Shown: positions 8,507 through 17,306 of the stretch, piece by piece
How the letters are laid out: every line of letters begins with the position of its first letter
Position numbering within the stretch: position 1 is the first letter of the stretch
Assembly (NCBI GenBank): GCA_002482535.1
Contig: DLGE01000001.1
Coordinates: 372,001 to 436,000, forward strand
Direction: 5' to 3'
Length of the DNA stretch: 64,000 bases
From: Peptococcaceae bacterium UBA7702
Lineage (GTDB): Bacteria; Bacillota; Dehalobacteriia; UBA7702
Notes under the pieces: generated by a model
Told to the model about the DNA's origin: nothing
Seen by the model: only the letters and a program-made list of their open reading frames with translations
Databases searched by the model: none
Translations under genes and position numbers: made by a program

Positions 8507-9196
8507 ATGGAAATGATAGAGATACCCCACTTACTTAATTTTCGTGATTTCAGTGCCTGCCATCGTAAAGACAACACGCTGTTGCCCGCCAATGTCTTTG
8601 CCCGCAGCGACAATCCGGCTTTCCTTGATGAGAAGGAAATCGCGGCGCTGAAAAAGCGTGGACTCACCACCATTGTAGATTTGAGACGCCATCATGAATG
8701 TGCCGTGAGACCCGATTATCTTGTGGGCCGTCCGGGATTTTGCCATCATCATATCGTGATGAATGAGGAACCTTATCTTTCCTTTAACCGCAGCGTTGAA
8801 CCGGCGGATATCGCGGCGGCCTATTACAGCAAGCTCAGTGTGTCCGCCCAGGGGATCGCCGCTGTATTTCGGATTTTTGCCGCAGCCAAAGACGGTGTTT
8901 TGTTCCATTGCGAATCCGGGAAAGACCGCACCGGCACCATTGCCATCCTACTTTTACTGCTTCATGATATTATGGATGAGGATATTGCCGAAGATTACCG
9001 GCTATCCTATGACCGTATGTACGATAACGACCATCCGGCGCTGCTTGCCGATCCCACCCTGATCCCTATGAAGGAGACGGTTAGCTGTTTTTTGCAGCTT
9101 TTCCGCCGGGATTTCCTTTGCTGTGACGATTATTTTCTGAGCATCGGCTTGACCGCGGAGGAGCTTACCGGGATACGGATGAAGTACGGGGAATAG
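8507..9196 (+). CDS. tyrosine-protein phosphatase
   Basis: 229 aa from ATG 8507 (AAGGAGGGGAG just upstream). It belongs to the Y_phosphatase3 family. The N-terminal LLNFRDF motif is followed by VDLRR and the P-loop HCESGKDRTG, a Cx5R signature with nucleophile Cys135. A DEDIAEDYRLS general-acid/helical segment follows. The family removes phosphate from phosphotyrosine and, in some members, from phosphoinositides. It has no signal peptide, so it is cytosolic here. It is monocistronic: its own promoter lies upstream and hpt has a separate one. The gene ends with UAG, showing that UAG also serves as a stop in this genome. Confidence 0.9.
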   Translation: MEMIEIPHLLNFRDFSACHRKDNTLLPANVFARSDNPAFLDEKEIAALKKRGLTTIVDLRRHHECAVRPDYLVGRPGFCHHHIVMNEEPYLSFNRSVEPADIAAAYYSKLSVSAQGIAAVFRIFAAAKDGVLFHCESGKDRTGTIAILLLLLHDIMDEDIAEDYRLSYDRMYDNDHPALLADPTLIPMKETVSCFLQLFRRDFLCCDDYFLSIGLTAEELTGIRMKYGE

Positions 9197-9231
9197 GAAT
9201 ACCCTAAAATCAGGCATTCCTGAAAAGGCCC

Positions 9232-9260
9232 TTGTCAAATGAGGCGGAAAGTGATAAAAT
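9232..9260 (+). promoter_or_regulatory. sigma-A promoter of hpt
   Basis: TTGTCA (9232-9237), 17-base spacer, TAAAAT (9255-9260). Nearly identical in -35 and -10 to the promoter of the preceding phosphatase gene. Confidence 0.75.
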
Positions 9261-9313
9261 TGCTCTATGGTTCTATTTGAAGTATATTAAGGAAGCAAAA
9301 GGATTGTTGCATT

Positions 9314-9841
9314 ATGTTATATGATAATCTCGAAGTTCTGTATGATGAAAAAGCCATCGCCCAACGGGTAGAAGCCCTGGGCAAAGAAATCACCAAAGAC
9401 TATGCGGGAAAAGATTTGTTGATGATTGGAATTTTGAAGGGGTCCTTCATGTTTTTTTCCGATCTCCTGAAAAAAATCGATTTACCTTTGGAAATTGATT
9501 TTATGGCCGCCAAAAGCTACGGCGATAAAACCTATTCCGGTGAGGTTCGTATCATCAAAGACCTCGATAAACCCATTGAAGGCCGGCATATCCTAATTGT
9601 GGAGGATATTTTAGATACTGGGCAGACCCTTACGGCGCTTTATAAGATGCTGGAAGTCCGGGGCGCCGCTTCTCTGAAAACCTGCGCTTTTCTGGATAAA
9701 CCGGCAAGACGCACCACTAACTTTTGCGCCGATTATAAAGGGTATGAAATTCCCGATTATTTCGTTGTGGGCTATGGCTTAGACTTTGCCGAAAAATACA
9801 GAAATTTGCCTTTCGTGGCAATCGTGAAAGACGTAAAATGA
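9314..9841 (+). CDS. hpt: hypoxanthine phosphoribosyltransferase
   Basis: 175 aa, normal length for the family. The PRPP-binding loop is VEDILDTGQTL (residues about 96-106). LKGSFMFFSDL and FVVGYGLDFAEKYRNLP are typical of Hpt. It salvages hypoxanthine and guanine to IMP and GMP with PRPP in the cytosol. It has its own promoter, and a short terminator hairpin begins right after the stop. The usual partner tilS is not adjacent here. Confidence 0.95.
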   Translation: MLYDNLEVLYDEKAIAQRVEALGKEITKDYAGKDLLMIGILKGSFMFFSDLLKKIDLPLEIDFMAAKSYGDKTYSGEVRIIKDLDKPIEGRHILIVEDILDTGQTLTALYKMLEVRGAASLKTCAFLDKPARRTTNFCADYKGYEIPDYFVVGYGLDFAEKYRNLPFVAIVKDVK

Positions 9842-9844
9842 TGA

Positions 9845-9867
9845 AAAAGGTGCGTTTAGCACCTTTT
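9845..9867 (+). terminator. terminator of hpt
   Basis: AAAAGGTGC, loop GTTTA, GCACCTTTT. A near copy recurs at 10041-10064, so the two flank the palindromic element between them. Confidence 0.75.
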
Positions 9868-9868
9868 C

Positions 9869-9991
9869 AGGCTGTCGATAAAGCCTGATACACGGCGAAC
9901 GCCCTGACCCGCGACTGCTTGAGTACATTTAGGTACACGGCACAACCGCAGCCCAGGACGTTCACCGCGTCTAAGGCTTTCTTAACAGCCT
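9869..9991. repeat. long imperfect palindrome (MITE-like or structured RNA)
   Basis: The arms 9869-9901 and 9959-9991 are imperfect inverted copies (about 26 of 33 positions match). Pairing continues inward with mismatches to a GTAC-N6-GTAC centre near 9930. The unit has no open frame. It is flanked by two nearly identical hairpins, AAAGGTGC-N5-GCACCTTT, at 9845 and 10041, which may be a target duplication or a second terminator. It could be a miniature inverted-repeat element or a structured transcript. Confidence 0.6.
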
Positions 9992-10040
9992 CTCATCTTG
10001 TTCTAAAAAGCTCGCTTGCGCGGACTTTTTTGACAAGCTG

Positions 10041-10064
10041 AAAGGTGCCTTTAGCACCTTTTTT
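10041..10064 (+). terminator. second AAAGGTGC hairpin before hisC
   Basis: AAAGGTGC, loop CTTTA, GCACCTTT and a T-run. It nearly duplicates the hpt terminator at 9845-9867. Confidence 0.65.
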
Positions 10065-10093
10065 CTTTAAAGATGAAGAGAGAGGAAAAAAAT

Positions 10094-11176
10094 ATGCTGA
10101 GAAAATGTCTTGATTGCATTGATCCCTACTGTCCGGGAAAACCCATCGACGAAGTCAAACGCGAACTGGGTTTGGACGAAGTATATAAGCTTGCTTCCAA
10201 CGAGAACCCTCTGGGGCCGCCGGAATCCGCCGTGGAAGCCATGCGCACGGCAGCGGGGAAGGTATCTCTTTATCCCGACGCCAATGCCTATGAACTTCGG
10301 ATGGCGCTGGCCAAAAAACATGGCGTCGAGCCGGAAGAGATCGTCTTCGGCGACGGTTCCAACGAATTATTAAAACTGCTTTCTCTTATTTTTCTCAATC
10401 CCGGCGATGAAATCATTATTCCACAGCCCTCTTTTGGAGAATATGTGCGTACTGCCACCCTCTGCGGGGCCAAGGCCAAAGCCATTCCCTTGAACGAAAA
10501 TTACGGGGTGGATCTGCCGTCGATGGTCGCCGCCATCGGTTCAAAAACGAAGATGATTTATATCTGTAATCCCAATAACCCCACCGGTACCGTGGTGGAT
10601 AAAAAGCTTTTGAAGCAGATGATGCACCGCATGGGAGATTTGATCGTCGTTCTTGACGAGGCTTATTTTGAATTTGTGCAGGACGAAAATTCTCCGGACG
10701 GCGTCGCTTTTTTCAAAGAGTTTCCCAATGTGGTGGCGTTAAGAACCTTTTCCAAGGCCTACGGCCTGGCGGGGCTACGGGTTGGTTACGGTATCTGTCA
10801 CGCCGACATCGCCTGCGCCTTGAACAAAGCCAGGGAACCTTTTAACGTCAACAGCATGGCCCAGGTGGCCGCCGTTGCCGCTTTGAACGATCAGGAATAT
10901 CTGAAGAAGAGCGTGGAATACAATACCATAGAACGGGAATTTCTTTATACGGAGTTGAAAAAACGCGGTTTCCAGGTGGTGCCCAGCGAGGCCAACTTTC
11001 TCCTTGTCGATGTCGTGCGGGAGGCGAAAGAAGTTTTTTGCGGTTTGCTGAAAAAAGGCATCATTGTACGAAGTGCGGAGATTTTCGATTACCCCACCAA
11101 GATTCGGGTATCCGTGGGGCTGCACAAAGAAAACGAAGCCTTTTTGCAAGGGCTGCAAGAGTTTATGGATCTCTAA
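10094..11176 (+). CDS. hisC: histidinol-phosphate aminotransferase
   Basis: 360 aa from ATG 10094, chosen because AGAGAGGAAA lies just before it. An in-frame ATG at 10073 lacks a ribosome site and abuts a terminator. Class II PLP aminotransferase: LASNENPLGPP near residue 30, the Asp/Tyr pair DEAYFEF, the PLP lysine in TFSKAYGLAGLRVGYG (Lys221) and a C-terminal IRVSVG arginine motif. It converts imidazole-acetol phosphate to histidinol phosphate and may also act on aromatic amino acids. It stands alone, far from the hisHF pair at 58 kb. Confidence 0.93.
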   Translation: MLRKCLDCIDPYCPGKPIDEVKRELGLDEVYKLASNENPLGPPESAVEAMRTAAGKVSLYPDANAYELRMALAKKHGVEPEEIVFGDGSNELLKLLSLIFLNPGDEIIIPQPSFGEYVRTATLCGAKAKAIPLNENYGVDLPSMVAAIGSKTKMIYICNPNNPTGTVVDKKLLKQMMHRMGDLIVVLDEAYFEFVQDENSPDGVAFFKEFPNVVALRTFSKAYGLAGLRVGYGICHADIACALNKAREPFNVNSMAQVAAVAALNDQEYLKKSVEYNTIEREFLYTELKKRGFQVVPSEANFLLVDVVREAKEVFCGLLKKGIIVRSAEIFDYPTKIRVSVGLHKENEAFLQGLQEFMDL

Positions 11177-11261
11177 AAAGCCACAAAAGAATATGAAAAG
11201 ACCGGGATTCACTGGGGTGTCATAAGACATTTTTCAAATCGCAGTGAAATAGGTTGCCTAT

Positions 11262-11302
11262 ATCGGCAGACAGTGTTTATTCACTATCTGCCGATGTTTT
11301 TC
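11262..11302 (+). terminator. terminator of hisC
   Basis: Stem 11262-11275 with 11282-11295 (ATCGGCAGA-CAGTG paired with CACT-TCTGCCGAT, one mismatch), then GTTTTTCTG. Confidence 0.8.
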
Positions 11303-11506
11303 TGTCGATTTAATAAACGCGGGCAGAATCCATGGGGTCAAGATCATATAAGGACGAAGGTGCCCCGGGGGAACCGGGGCAAAGAAGAAATTCAACCAAC
11401 ATGTGGTGTGGGATCGCTGCTTACATGGGTTTCCTTAGGATGATCAATGCACGTATGCTTCCATGGTCATGGGAGCGTCAGTCTGTGGTTTCGACTTTAT
11501 ATAACC
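11303..11506. other. gene-free stretch
   Basis: The only structure seen is a perfect hairpin GCCCCGG-GGGAA-CCGGGGC at 11362-11380 with no T-run. An 80-codon open frame here has no ribosome site or protein-like composition, so it is not called. Confidence 0.5.
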
Positions 11507-11535
11507 TTGTATTCTTCCGTAAAAACAAGTATAAT
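11507..11535 (+). promoter_or_regulatory. sigma-A promoter of membrane LuxR gene
   Basis: TTGTAT (11507-11512), 17-base spacer, TATAAT (11530-11535). It would give a leader of about 145 bases. Confidence 0.65.
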
Positions 11536-11688
11536 TTGATAATAGAAAAAGAGCTTCGCTTTGAAAGCGAATAAAATAAGAGAAAAGTAAGCATATCCAT
11601 ATTAGGTTAATAGAGCTGTCTTCCAGGCAAACGTTTTTTTACGACATAAAAAATTGCCGTTCGACACGGAGCTGCGGGAGTATTTGAT

Positions 11689-13164
11689 ATGGTAGAACTG
11701 AAAATCAGAAAAAAAGGATACCTACCAAAACTATTTTCATCTTTGCGCAATCTTTGGAGCGCGCAGGAAATGTTAGCGCCACGCAATATTAGAAAAGGCT
11801 ATCTGCAGTACTTGTTTGCCTTCCCTCTATCGATGGTGTTCATCAATATACAGGACTTTGTTGTGGACGACGGCATTGGCGTGTTTGGCTTAGCTCATAC
11901 GACGATCACATTCCTTGGGTTTGCCCTCGGAGCCATTGTCATGTTCACTTTTTCCAATGAACGGAACATCGCTGTCATCGCAAAAACCTCCGCCCTCATT
12001 GCCGCAGTGGGATTTCTCTCCTGGCTTTTCCTTCCGGACGGCAACCTTTCCCTTGTATGCGATGTTTTTTTTATGGCAGGTGTTGGTGGATGCGTATCCA
12101 GCAGCAGCTTTTTCTTCGTGTTTATGTTGAACAATGCCGAGCGTTTTTTTGGCAGTACCCTGATGTTATTATTGATTGATTTGGTTGAGCTGAGCGCTGA
12201 GAATATCTCAATCCCCTCCATTGTTCAGAAGCTTTTTGTTTTGGTTATGGTTGCCGCTCTATGTGCGTGTATGTACTTATCAAAAAGCAAAGATTATCAT
12301 GAAACGGAACATAAGGCGCTTAAAAAATTTGATCCAAGCATCTGGCTTGTGCTTTTTATCTTTTTCTCTTACTTTGCCATCCGCATAACGGGATTTTACG
12401 CCCCATCCTTTCAGAATCCACCCAATGCGCTTTTCTGGGGGATGCTTGCTTTTGTCATGATTCTTTGTTTGATTATCTTGCAGGTAGTGTCCAAGCGGAG
12501 TATCTGGACGATGTGCAATGTGTTTTTTATCGCGTCAATCCTGGGACATTTAATGTGGTATCTCAAACTTCCGGAGGCTTCCTATCTGTTTTCAGAGCTG
12601 AAGGAAGTTGGATTTTTGATTGCCTTTTATTTAATTGGCTGTGTTACAAATAAATTCTGCAATTTCCGTATGCATAAGCGCCTTGTTCTTTTGTGTATGG
12701 CAATCATCGGCATTCTCTATGTGTCCATTGATGTGCTACACATGGTCATGCCCACCCAAACGATTGCCGTTATCACAGCCGCGGTTTTATTTGTGGCATT
12801 TTTGCTGCTTTCCCCCGCCTTTTCGCAGCACCTGTTTTTCGCCAACTGGTCAAAGGAGTTTCGTCAGGTCAATATGTCCTCCTTTGCCCAAGGTACCCTG
12901 GAAACAACCGCGGCGGAACGGAATCAGATGCCAAGTTTGGATGACACCAACTTATCGCCCCGGGAAAAACAGGTTGCCCTGTTGCTCCTACAGGGGATGA
13001 CGCTGAGACAGGTAGCACCGGAGTTGGGGCTCACTGTTTCTACGGTTTCAACTTATAGCAAGAATATTTATAAAAAGCTGGGAATCAACAGCCGTGCGGA
13101 ATTATTTCTGCTGTTCGGGCGTCCGCAAACCGCCGAAGCACGCGAATCCGGGATACGGGAATAA
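11689..13164 (+). CDS. membrane-anchored LuxR-type transcriptional regulator
   Basis: 491 aa. About twelve hydrophobic segments cover residues 40-400, resembling an MFS-like sensor domain. A LuxR/GerE helix-turn-helix follows at about 425-485: LSPREKQVALLLLQGMTLRQ, then STVSTYSKNIYKKLGI. Regulators of this fused type are common in gut anaerobes (Eggerthella relatives and some Clostridia), often next to surface-protein or metabolic genes. The ligand is unknown. The downstream small HTH gene and the SLH/FN3 protein are plausible targets, though a strong terminator separates them. Confidence 0.85.
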   Translation: MVELKIRKKGYLPKLFSSLRNLWSAQEMLAPRNIRKGYLQYLFAFPLSMVFINIQDFVVDDGIGVFGLAHTTITFLGFALGAIVMFTFSNERNIAVIAKTSALIAAVGFLSWLFLPDGNLSLVCDVFFMAGVGGCVSSSSFFFVFMLNNAERFFGSTLMLLLIDLVELSAENISIPSIVQKLFVLVMVAALCACMYLSKSKDYHETEHKALKKFDPSIWLVLFIFFSYFAIRITGFYAPSFQNPPNALFWGMLAFVMILCLIILQVVSKRSIWTMCNVFFIASILGHLMWYLKLPEASYLFSELKEVGFLIAFYLIGCVTNKFCNFRMHKRLVLLCMAIIGILYVSIDVLHMVMPTQTIAVITAAVLFVAFLLLSPAFSQHLFFANWSKEFRQVNMSSFAQGTLETTAAERNQMPSLDDTNLSPREKQVALLLLQGMTLRQVAPELGLTVSTVSTYSKNIYKKLGINSRAELFLLFGRPQTAEARESGIRE

Positions 13165-13187
13165 ACTGATTATAACAGCATTTTTCG

Positions 13188-13221
13188 TACCCCCTCCCTA
13201 TTTTGGGAGGGGGTATTTTTT
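13188..13221 (+). terminator. terminator of membrane LuxR gene
   Basis: Perfect 11-bp stem TACCCCCTCCC with loop TATTTT, then a T-run. Confidence 0.9.
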
Positions 13222-13304
13222 GTCTCCCTCCCACAACTGGGATATTGCAAGGAAAAAAGAACTATTGCAAAATGGGGATAGAACGATGGGAAAGGAGGGA
13301 TATC

Positions 13305-13622
13305 GTGCGCTGGTTTAAGTTGATCCTGCCACCCAAAATTGACGATCCCATTCCCCCCGAGGGGATGAACACCGATCAGGAAAAACAATGGCGAATATCA
13401 CTGCTCACAGATGATGAGTGCAAGGCGTTTCAGTGGTTCCAACAGGGATACACGGCTCGTTGGACAACCGAAACGATGCTGCTTGATCGAAAGACAGCCA
13501 AAAGGTTGTTTGACTCCATCTATCACAAGCTGCGCGTGGCCGACGAGGCGGAGGTTAGCAGAGTATACCGTGGGGTAAGGCTCACACCGGAGGATCTTCC
13601 CCCAGAGGAGAATGACCCATAG
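13305..13622 (+). CDS. small HTH (LuxR/sigma-region-4-like) protein
   Basis: 105 aa from GTG 13305, with AAAGGAGGG 6-12 bases upstream. Residues about 37-90 (LTDDECKAFQWFQQGY, then KTAKRLFDSIYHKLRVADEAE) resemble a LuxR-type or sigma-region-4 helix-turn-helix. There is no receiver domain. Flanks are Pro/Glu-rich (PPKIDDPIPPEG and PEDLPPEEND). It lies between the membrane LuxR gene and the SLH/FN3 gene, 76 bases before the latter's start, and could act on it. It ends in UAG. Family not named with certainty. Confidence 0.6.
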   Translation: MRWFKLILPPKIDDPIPPEGMNTDQEKQWRISLLTDDECKAFQWFQQGYTARWTTETMLLDRKTAKRLFDSIYHKLRVADEAEVSRVYRGVRLTPEDLPPEENDP

Positions 13623-13698
13623 TCAATTTGTCGTGGCAAAAAAGCGCAGATACCACCTGCCGCAGTGCGGGTATAAGACTATAAAGGAGAATCCGGAT

Positions 13699-16257
13699 AT
13701 GCGATATCAATTTATAAAAAACAAATTATTACCCACCCTGCTCGCGTTTATAATGCTTATTACACTGTTGCCCGCCACTGCGTGGGCGGCTGACACCCCC
13801 GCCTTTGCCGGTGGCTATCCGACCCTCGGTGAAGAGCAAGCAACCGGCAGTAAAAAAGTTCAGGTGCTGATTAAGGGTATCTTACCCGAGGGCGAGACGT
13901 CGATGACACTTGGGTGTGTGCTTTTGGCAGACAATGACCCAGCGCCTACTGGCGAACAGATTAAATCTGCCGGTAACAATATACCGGGTGCAACGGTCAT
14001 CACCTGGGGGCAGCGAATCCTTGGGGATAGCGAAACGCCTGTTATATTAAATGGTGCCCAGGACGATACCGATTATGAATTCTATGCCGTTTGTTGGAAG
14101 GGTGACGTATTTAGCGAGGTTAGACACCTGTCTGTGAAAACCCCTGCCGGCTCCGGCAGCCCCGGCACTCCTATGCTTGCCACGCCCACCGGACTTCAGT
14201 GGGATACCACGGAGGGCATCAAAGCGAAATGGAACCCTGTGATGAACGCGACGTCCTATGATTTGACCCTTTGGAAAGAGGGAAATTCTACCATGCTGGT
14301 GCAATATAATGTGTCCACGGGTACAGAACTGAGCCTTCAATCTAACATTGCCGGCTACACGGGCAACTATTATTTCACGGTGCAGGCGAAAGCGAGCGAC
14401 TACACCTCCAGTCTGAAACCGGCAAGTCCAATCTTTTCTTCTGTTGCCGCAACAGGTAAGGCCAGCGCCGTGGCAGGATACGACAGCATTCACATCGATT
14501 TATCGGGAACAAGCCGGTTTTCGACAAATACGGCCGTCGTGCAAAACACTTCAAATTGGACCCTTACCCCAACAGGGGGCACACAGACAATTACGAGTGT
14601 CACTCGTTACGATGATAAATATGTTCGTATTGTGCTGTCCGCGCCAATCCAAGCAGGGCAAACTTTCACCATTAATGCTTTCACGAATGTATTTGCAGCG
14701 GGAACCGTACCTTTTTCCCCTCCGCTTAACGTCAATATTACGGTGCCAACTCCTGCTACGGGTACGGCAGTGGCGACTGCCGGCACGAAAGATATTGCGG
14801 TGACTCTGACCAGCGGTACATTTGGCAATTCCAGTGTGGTGCAGACCAAATCCTTTTGGACGCTGGGGGGTGCTTCTGCTTCCGGGAATCCGATTGCAAG
14901 TGTCGCATACGTTGATTCCAAACATGCGACGGTTACACTGACGAACCATATCGGCGCCTCCGATATTTACACCATCACTGCGGCACAATTCGTGTTTATA
15001 AACACTGGGATTGCGCCCTTTGCTACGCCGCTTCTCGTGACGGTTGAGCCAGGGACGATTACACCGCAGCTCGATAAAGCCACCGGCCTTGCGTGGGATA
15101 CCTCTTCTGCGGGAGAACTGAAGGCGACGTGGCTTGCCGTTTTGAACGCCAATCAGTACAAGGTGGAATACTACAAAAATGGCGAGAAGCTTGGTATGAC
15201 GACCCATGTCAACCCCCCGGACACCTCTACCGACGATCTCAAATCCAACCTTTTGGTGTACGGCGCGGGCAGCTATACCTTTACGGTGCAGGCGCTGGGT
15301 GTCTATGGCGGCAGTTACCTCGACAGCGAGGTTTCCAATCCGAGCGCCCCTTATCTCCACGGTTTGAATAGCCACACCGTCACCTTTCATCTGAATGGTG
15401 GTACGCGCACAGGCGGCGGCGAGCTGATCCAGACAGTTCCAAATGGTGGTGCTGCAACCGCCCCCGTTGTCACCCGCAGCGGCTGTACCTTTATCGGCTG
15501 GGATAAGGACTTTACCAATGTCACGCAGAATCTGACTGTTACAGCCAATTGGAGCTGCAACGGCGGCGGTAATATACCCCCCAACCTAAACGGTACCGAC
15601 CATATGAAGTATGTTATGGGCTATTCCGACGGAACGGTGCGTCCCACCGCCAAGATTACCCGCGCGGAAGTGGCCACCATGTTCTATCGTCTGTTAACCG
15701 CTAACCGGCGTGACGAGATCTTCACCGCAGACAATAACTTCTCCGATGTGAGCCGCTCTTTATGGTATAACAAGGCGGTTTCCTCCATGGCCGCCGGCGG
15801 TTATATCCTTGGCTATCCCAACGGCAGCTTTGGTGGGAATAAAGCCATCACCCGCGCGGAAGTTGTGGCCATCGCCGTACGGTTCATGGCAGCTCAAAGC
15901 GGCACCGTGAACTTCAACGATGTACCAGGCAACTACTGGGCCAATGAGTACATCGCTACCGCCGTCGCTTACGGTTGGATTGAGGGCTATCCCGACGGTA
16001 CCTTCCGACCAGATCAACCCATTACCCGGGCAGAAACCATGGCCATCATCAACCGCATGTTAAACCGTGGCGTTGACGCCGACGGTCTGATCACCGGGTT
16101 TAAGATCTGGACGGATAACCCTTCCGAAGCATGGTATTACTATGATGTGATCGAGGCCACCAACGACCACGAGTATACCGGAGCAAGACCCAACGAGAAA
16201 TGGATAAGCCTCTCCAACGATTATGAATATGACATCGCCAAATACGAGCACCCATAA
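13699..16257 (+). CDS. large secreted SLH protein with FN3-like and InlB-type repeats
   Basis: 852 aa from ATG 13699 (AAGGAGAATCCGG upstream). This start gives a good signal peptide ending at TAWAADT. The mid-region has two fibronectin-III-like modules (LATPTGLQWDTT near 155; LDKATGLAWDTS near 457) and two related modules around 250-455. An InlB B / Listeria-Bacteroides repeat follows (VTFHLNGGTRTGG to LTVTANW, about 558-620). Three SLH motifs lie at about 634-815 (GYSDGTVRPTAKITRAE; GYPNGSFGGNKAITRAE; GYPDGTFRPDQPITRAE). A short acidic tail closes it. It is a non-enzymatic surface or adhesion protein by architecture. Ligand unknown. Confidence 0.85.
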   Translation: MRYQFIKNKLLPTLLAFIMLITLLPATAWAADTPAFAGGYPTLGEEQATGSKKVQVLIKGILPEGETSMTLGCVLLADNDPAPTGEQIKSAGNNIPGATVITWGQRILGDSETPVILNGAQDDTDYEFYAVCWKGDVFSEVRHLSVKTPAGSGSPGTPMLATPTGLQWDTTEGIKAKWNPVMNATSYDLTLWKEGNSTMLVQYNVSTGTELSLQSNIAGYTGNYYFTVQAKASDYTSSLKPASPIFSSVAATGKASAVAGYDSIHIDLSGTSRFSTNTAVVQNTSNWTLTPTGGTQTITSVTRYDDKYVRIVLSAPIQAGQTFTINAFTNVFAAGTVPFSPPLNVNITVPTPATGTAVATAGTKDIAVTLTSGTFGNSSVVQTKSFWTLGGASASGNPIASVAYVDSKHATVTLTNHIGASDIYTITAAQFVFINTGIAPFATPLLVTVEPGTITPQLDKATGLAWDTSSAGELKATWLAVLNANQYKVEYYKNGEKLGMTTHVNPPDTSTDDLKSNLLVYGAGSYTFTVQALGVYGGSYLDSEVSNPSAPYLHGLNSHTVTFHLNGGTRTGGGELIQTVPNGGAATAPVVTRSGCTFIGWDKDFTNVTQNLTVTANWSCNGGGNIPPNLNGTDHMKYVMGYSDGTVRPTAKITRAEVATMFYRLLTANRRDEIFTADNNFSDVSRSLWYNKAVSSMAAGGYILGYPNGSFGGNKAITRAEVVAIAVRFMAAQSGTVNFNDVPGNYWANEYIATAVAYGWIEGYPDGTFRPDQPITRAETMAIINRMLNRGVDADGLITGFKIWTDNPSEAWYYYDVIEATNDHEYTGARPNEKWISLSNDYEYDIAKYEHP

Positions 16258-16399
16258 ACTGGCAAAATAGCTTGACTTGGAATTTACCGCAACAATGGAT
16301 TGATCAAGTATAGTATATTTTGTGATCCACTCAATTTCAGTTAAAAGGGGGTGAGGAGGGAAAAGTAAAAGCAAATTTCAATACAAAGAGATAGAGAAA

Positions 16400-16437
16400 G
16401 GGTGGAGACCGACATTGGTTTCCACCCTTGTTTTTTT
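16400..16437 (+). terminator. terminator of SLH/FN3 gene
   Basis: Perfect 11-bp stem GGGTGGAGACC, loop GACATT, then TTGTTTTTTTG. Confidence 0.9.
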
Positions 16438-16513
16438 GTATTCTGTTTGCACTTTTGAGTTGCTTTTGTTGGAATCATGGACTTGTGGTCCAAGTTTTTT
16501 TGCCTTCACTATT

Positions 16514-17158
16514 TTATTCCGCCGTCAGGGGTTTTGAAACATCCCAGTGACCGGCAATGCTATCGACAACGTTGCCGTTGATGCGAATCTGTACGGAATT
16601 AACGGAATCGAACTGGCAGAGGGTGTTGACAATGCTTTCAATGACGTATTTTTCTTCGGTGCTGTTGAGTTCGGCGTTTTTGATTTCATCGCTGAAATCC
16701 ACGGTGCAAAGGCCGCTCTCTTGAATGTTGATGCTCAAGACTTTTGTTCCCTCTGGGATGTAGGAGGCAAGAGAGGTACTGACCGGGCCGGTGAGTAATT
16801 CTTCTACGGTTGTTTTGGCGAGACCGGTCTGATTGACGACGCTCCTGGTTTCTACGGCGAGTTGATTTTCGTTTTCATTGACAAAGAAGAGAGATACTTC
16901 TTTGTAAGTAACATCGGCGGCAGTGGATTTTGTGTTGTCCGCTGTTGGCGGCGGTTCACCGTTTTCCCCATTGGTGATCGCGTTTGATTCAGTTTCTTCA
17001 TAAGCGGGCAGCGACGCAGTATTCGTTGTGTTTTCTTCCTCCGCGGATGTGAAGGCTTTATCGCGGACAGAGGCGAAAAACCCGCCGATCTCCGTCTGGA
17101 AGACAAAGGCCAGCAAAATGACGAACAATATGCCGGTGATGATGCCTTTCTTTTTCAT
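16514..17158 (-). CDS. GerMN-domain membrane-anchored protein
   Basis: 214 aa. One N-terminal transmembrane helix (about 6-24), then a low-complexity Glu/Asn/Thr linker to about residue 85. The GerMN domain at about 88-200 has VSLFFVNENENQL, TVEELLTGP, VDFSDE and IVNTLCQFDSVNSVQI. GerMN occurs in GerM and related proteins that act in spore-cortex formation or at the cell surface. A lone GerMN domain after one helix suggests an extracytoplasmic role. It is divergent from topB and convergent with the SLH/FN3 gene. Confidence 0.85.
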   Translation of the reverse strand: MKKKGIITGILFVILLAFVFQTEIGGFFASVRDKAFTSAEEENTTNTASLPAYEETESNAITNGENGEPPPTADNTKSTAADVTYKEVSLFFVNENENQLAVETRSVVNQTGLAKTTVEELLTGPVSTSLASYIPEGTKVLSINIQESGLCTVDFSDEIKNAELNSTEEKYVIESIVNTLCQFDSVNSVQIRINGNVVDSIAGHWDVSKPLTAE

Positions 17159-17306
17159 GAGATTCCCCCCAACGTGTTTTTGTATAGTTTATGGGGTAGT
17201 CCTATGAGATATGACAAAAATGATGGCCGCCGCCTACAATTTATGATATACTGAGACAGTAAAAAAAGAGCTTAATGAAGATGATGGACCGTACCTGGAG
17301 GTAATC

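Noticed and set aside
11332..11574. 80-codon plus-strand ORF
   Set aside because: No ribosome site, atypical composition, and it overlaps the promoter of the LuxR gene.
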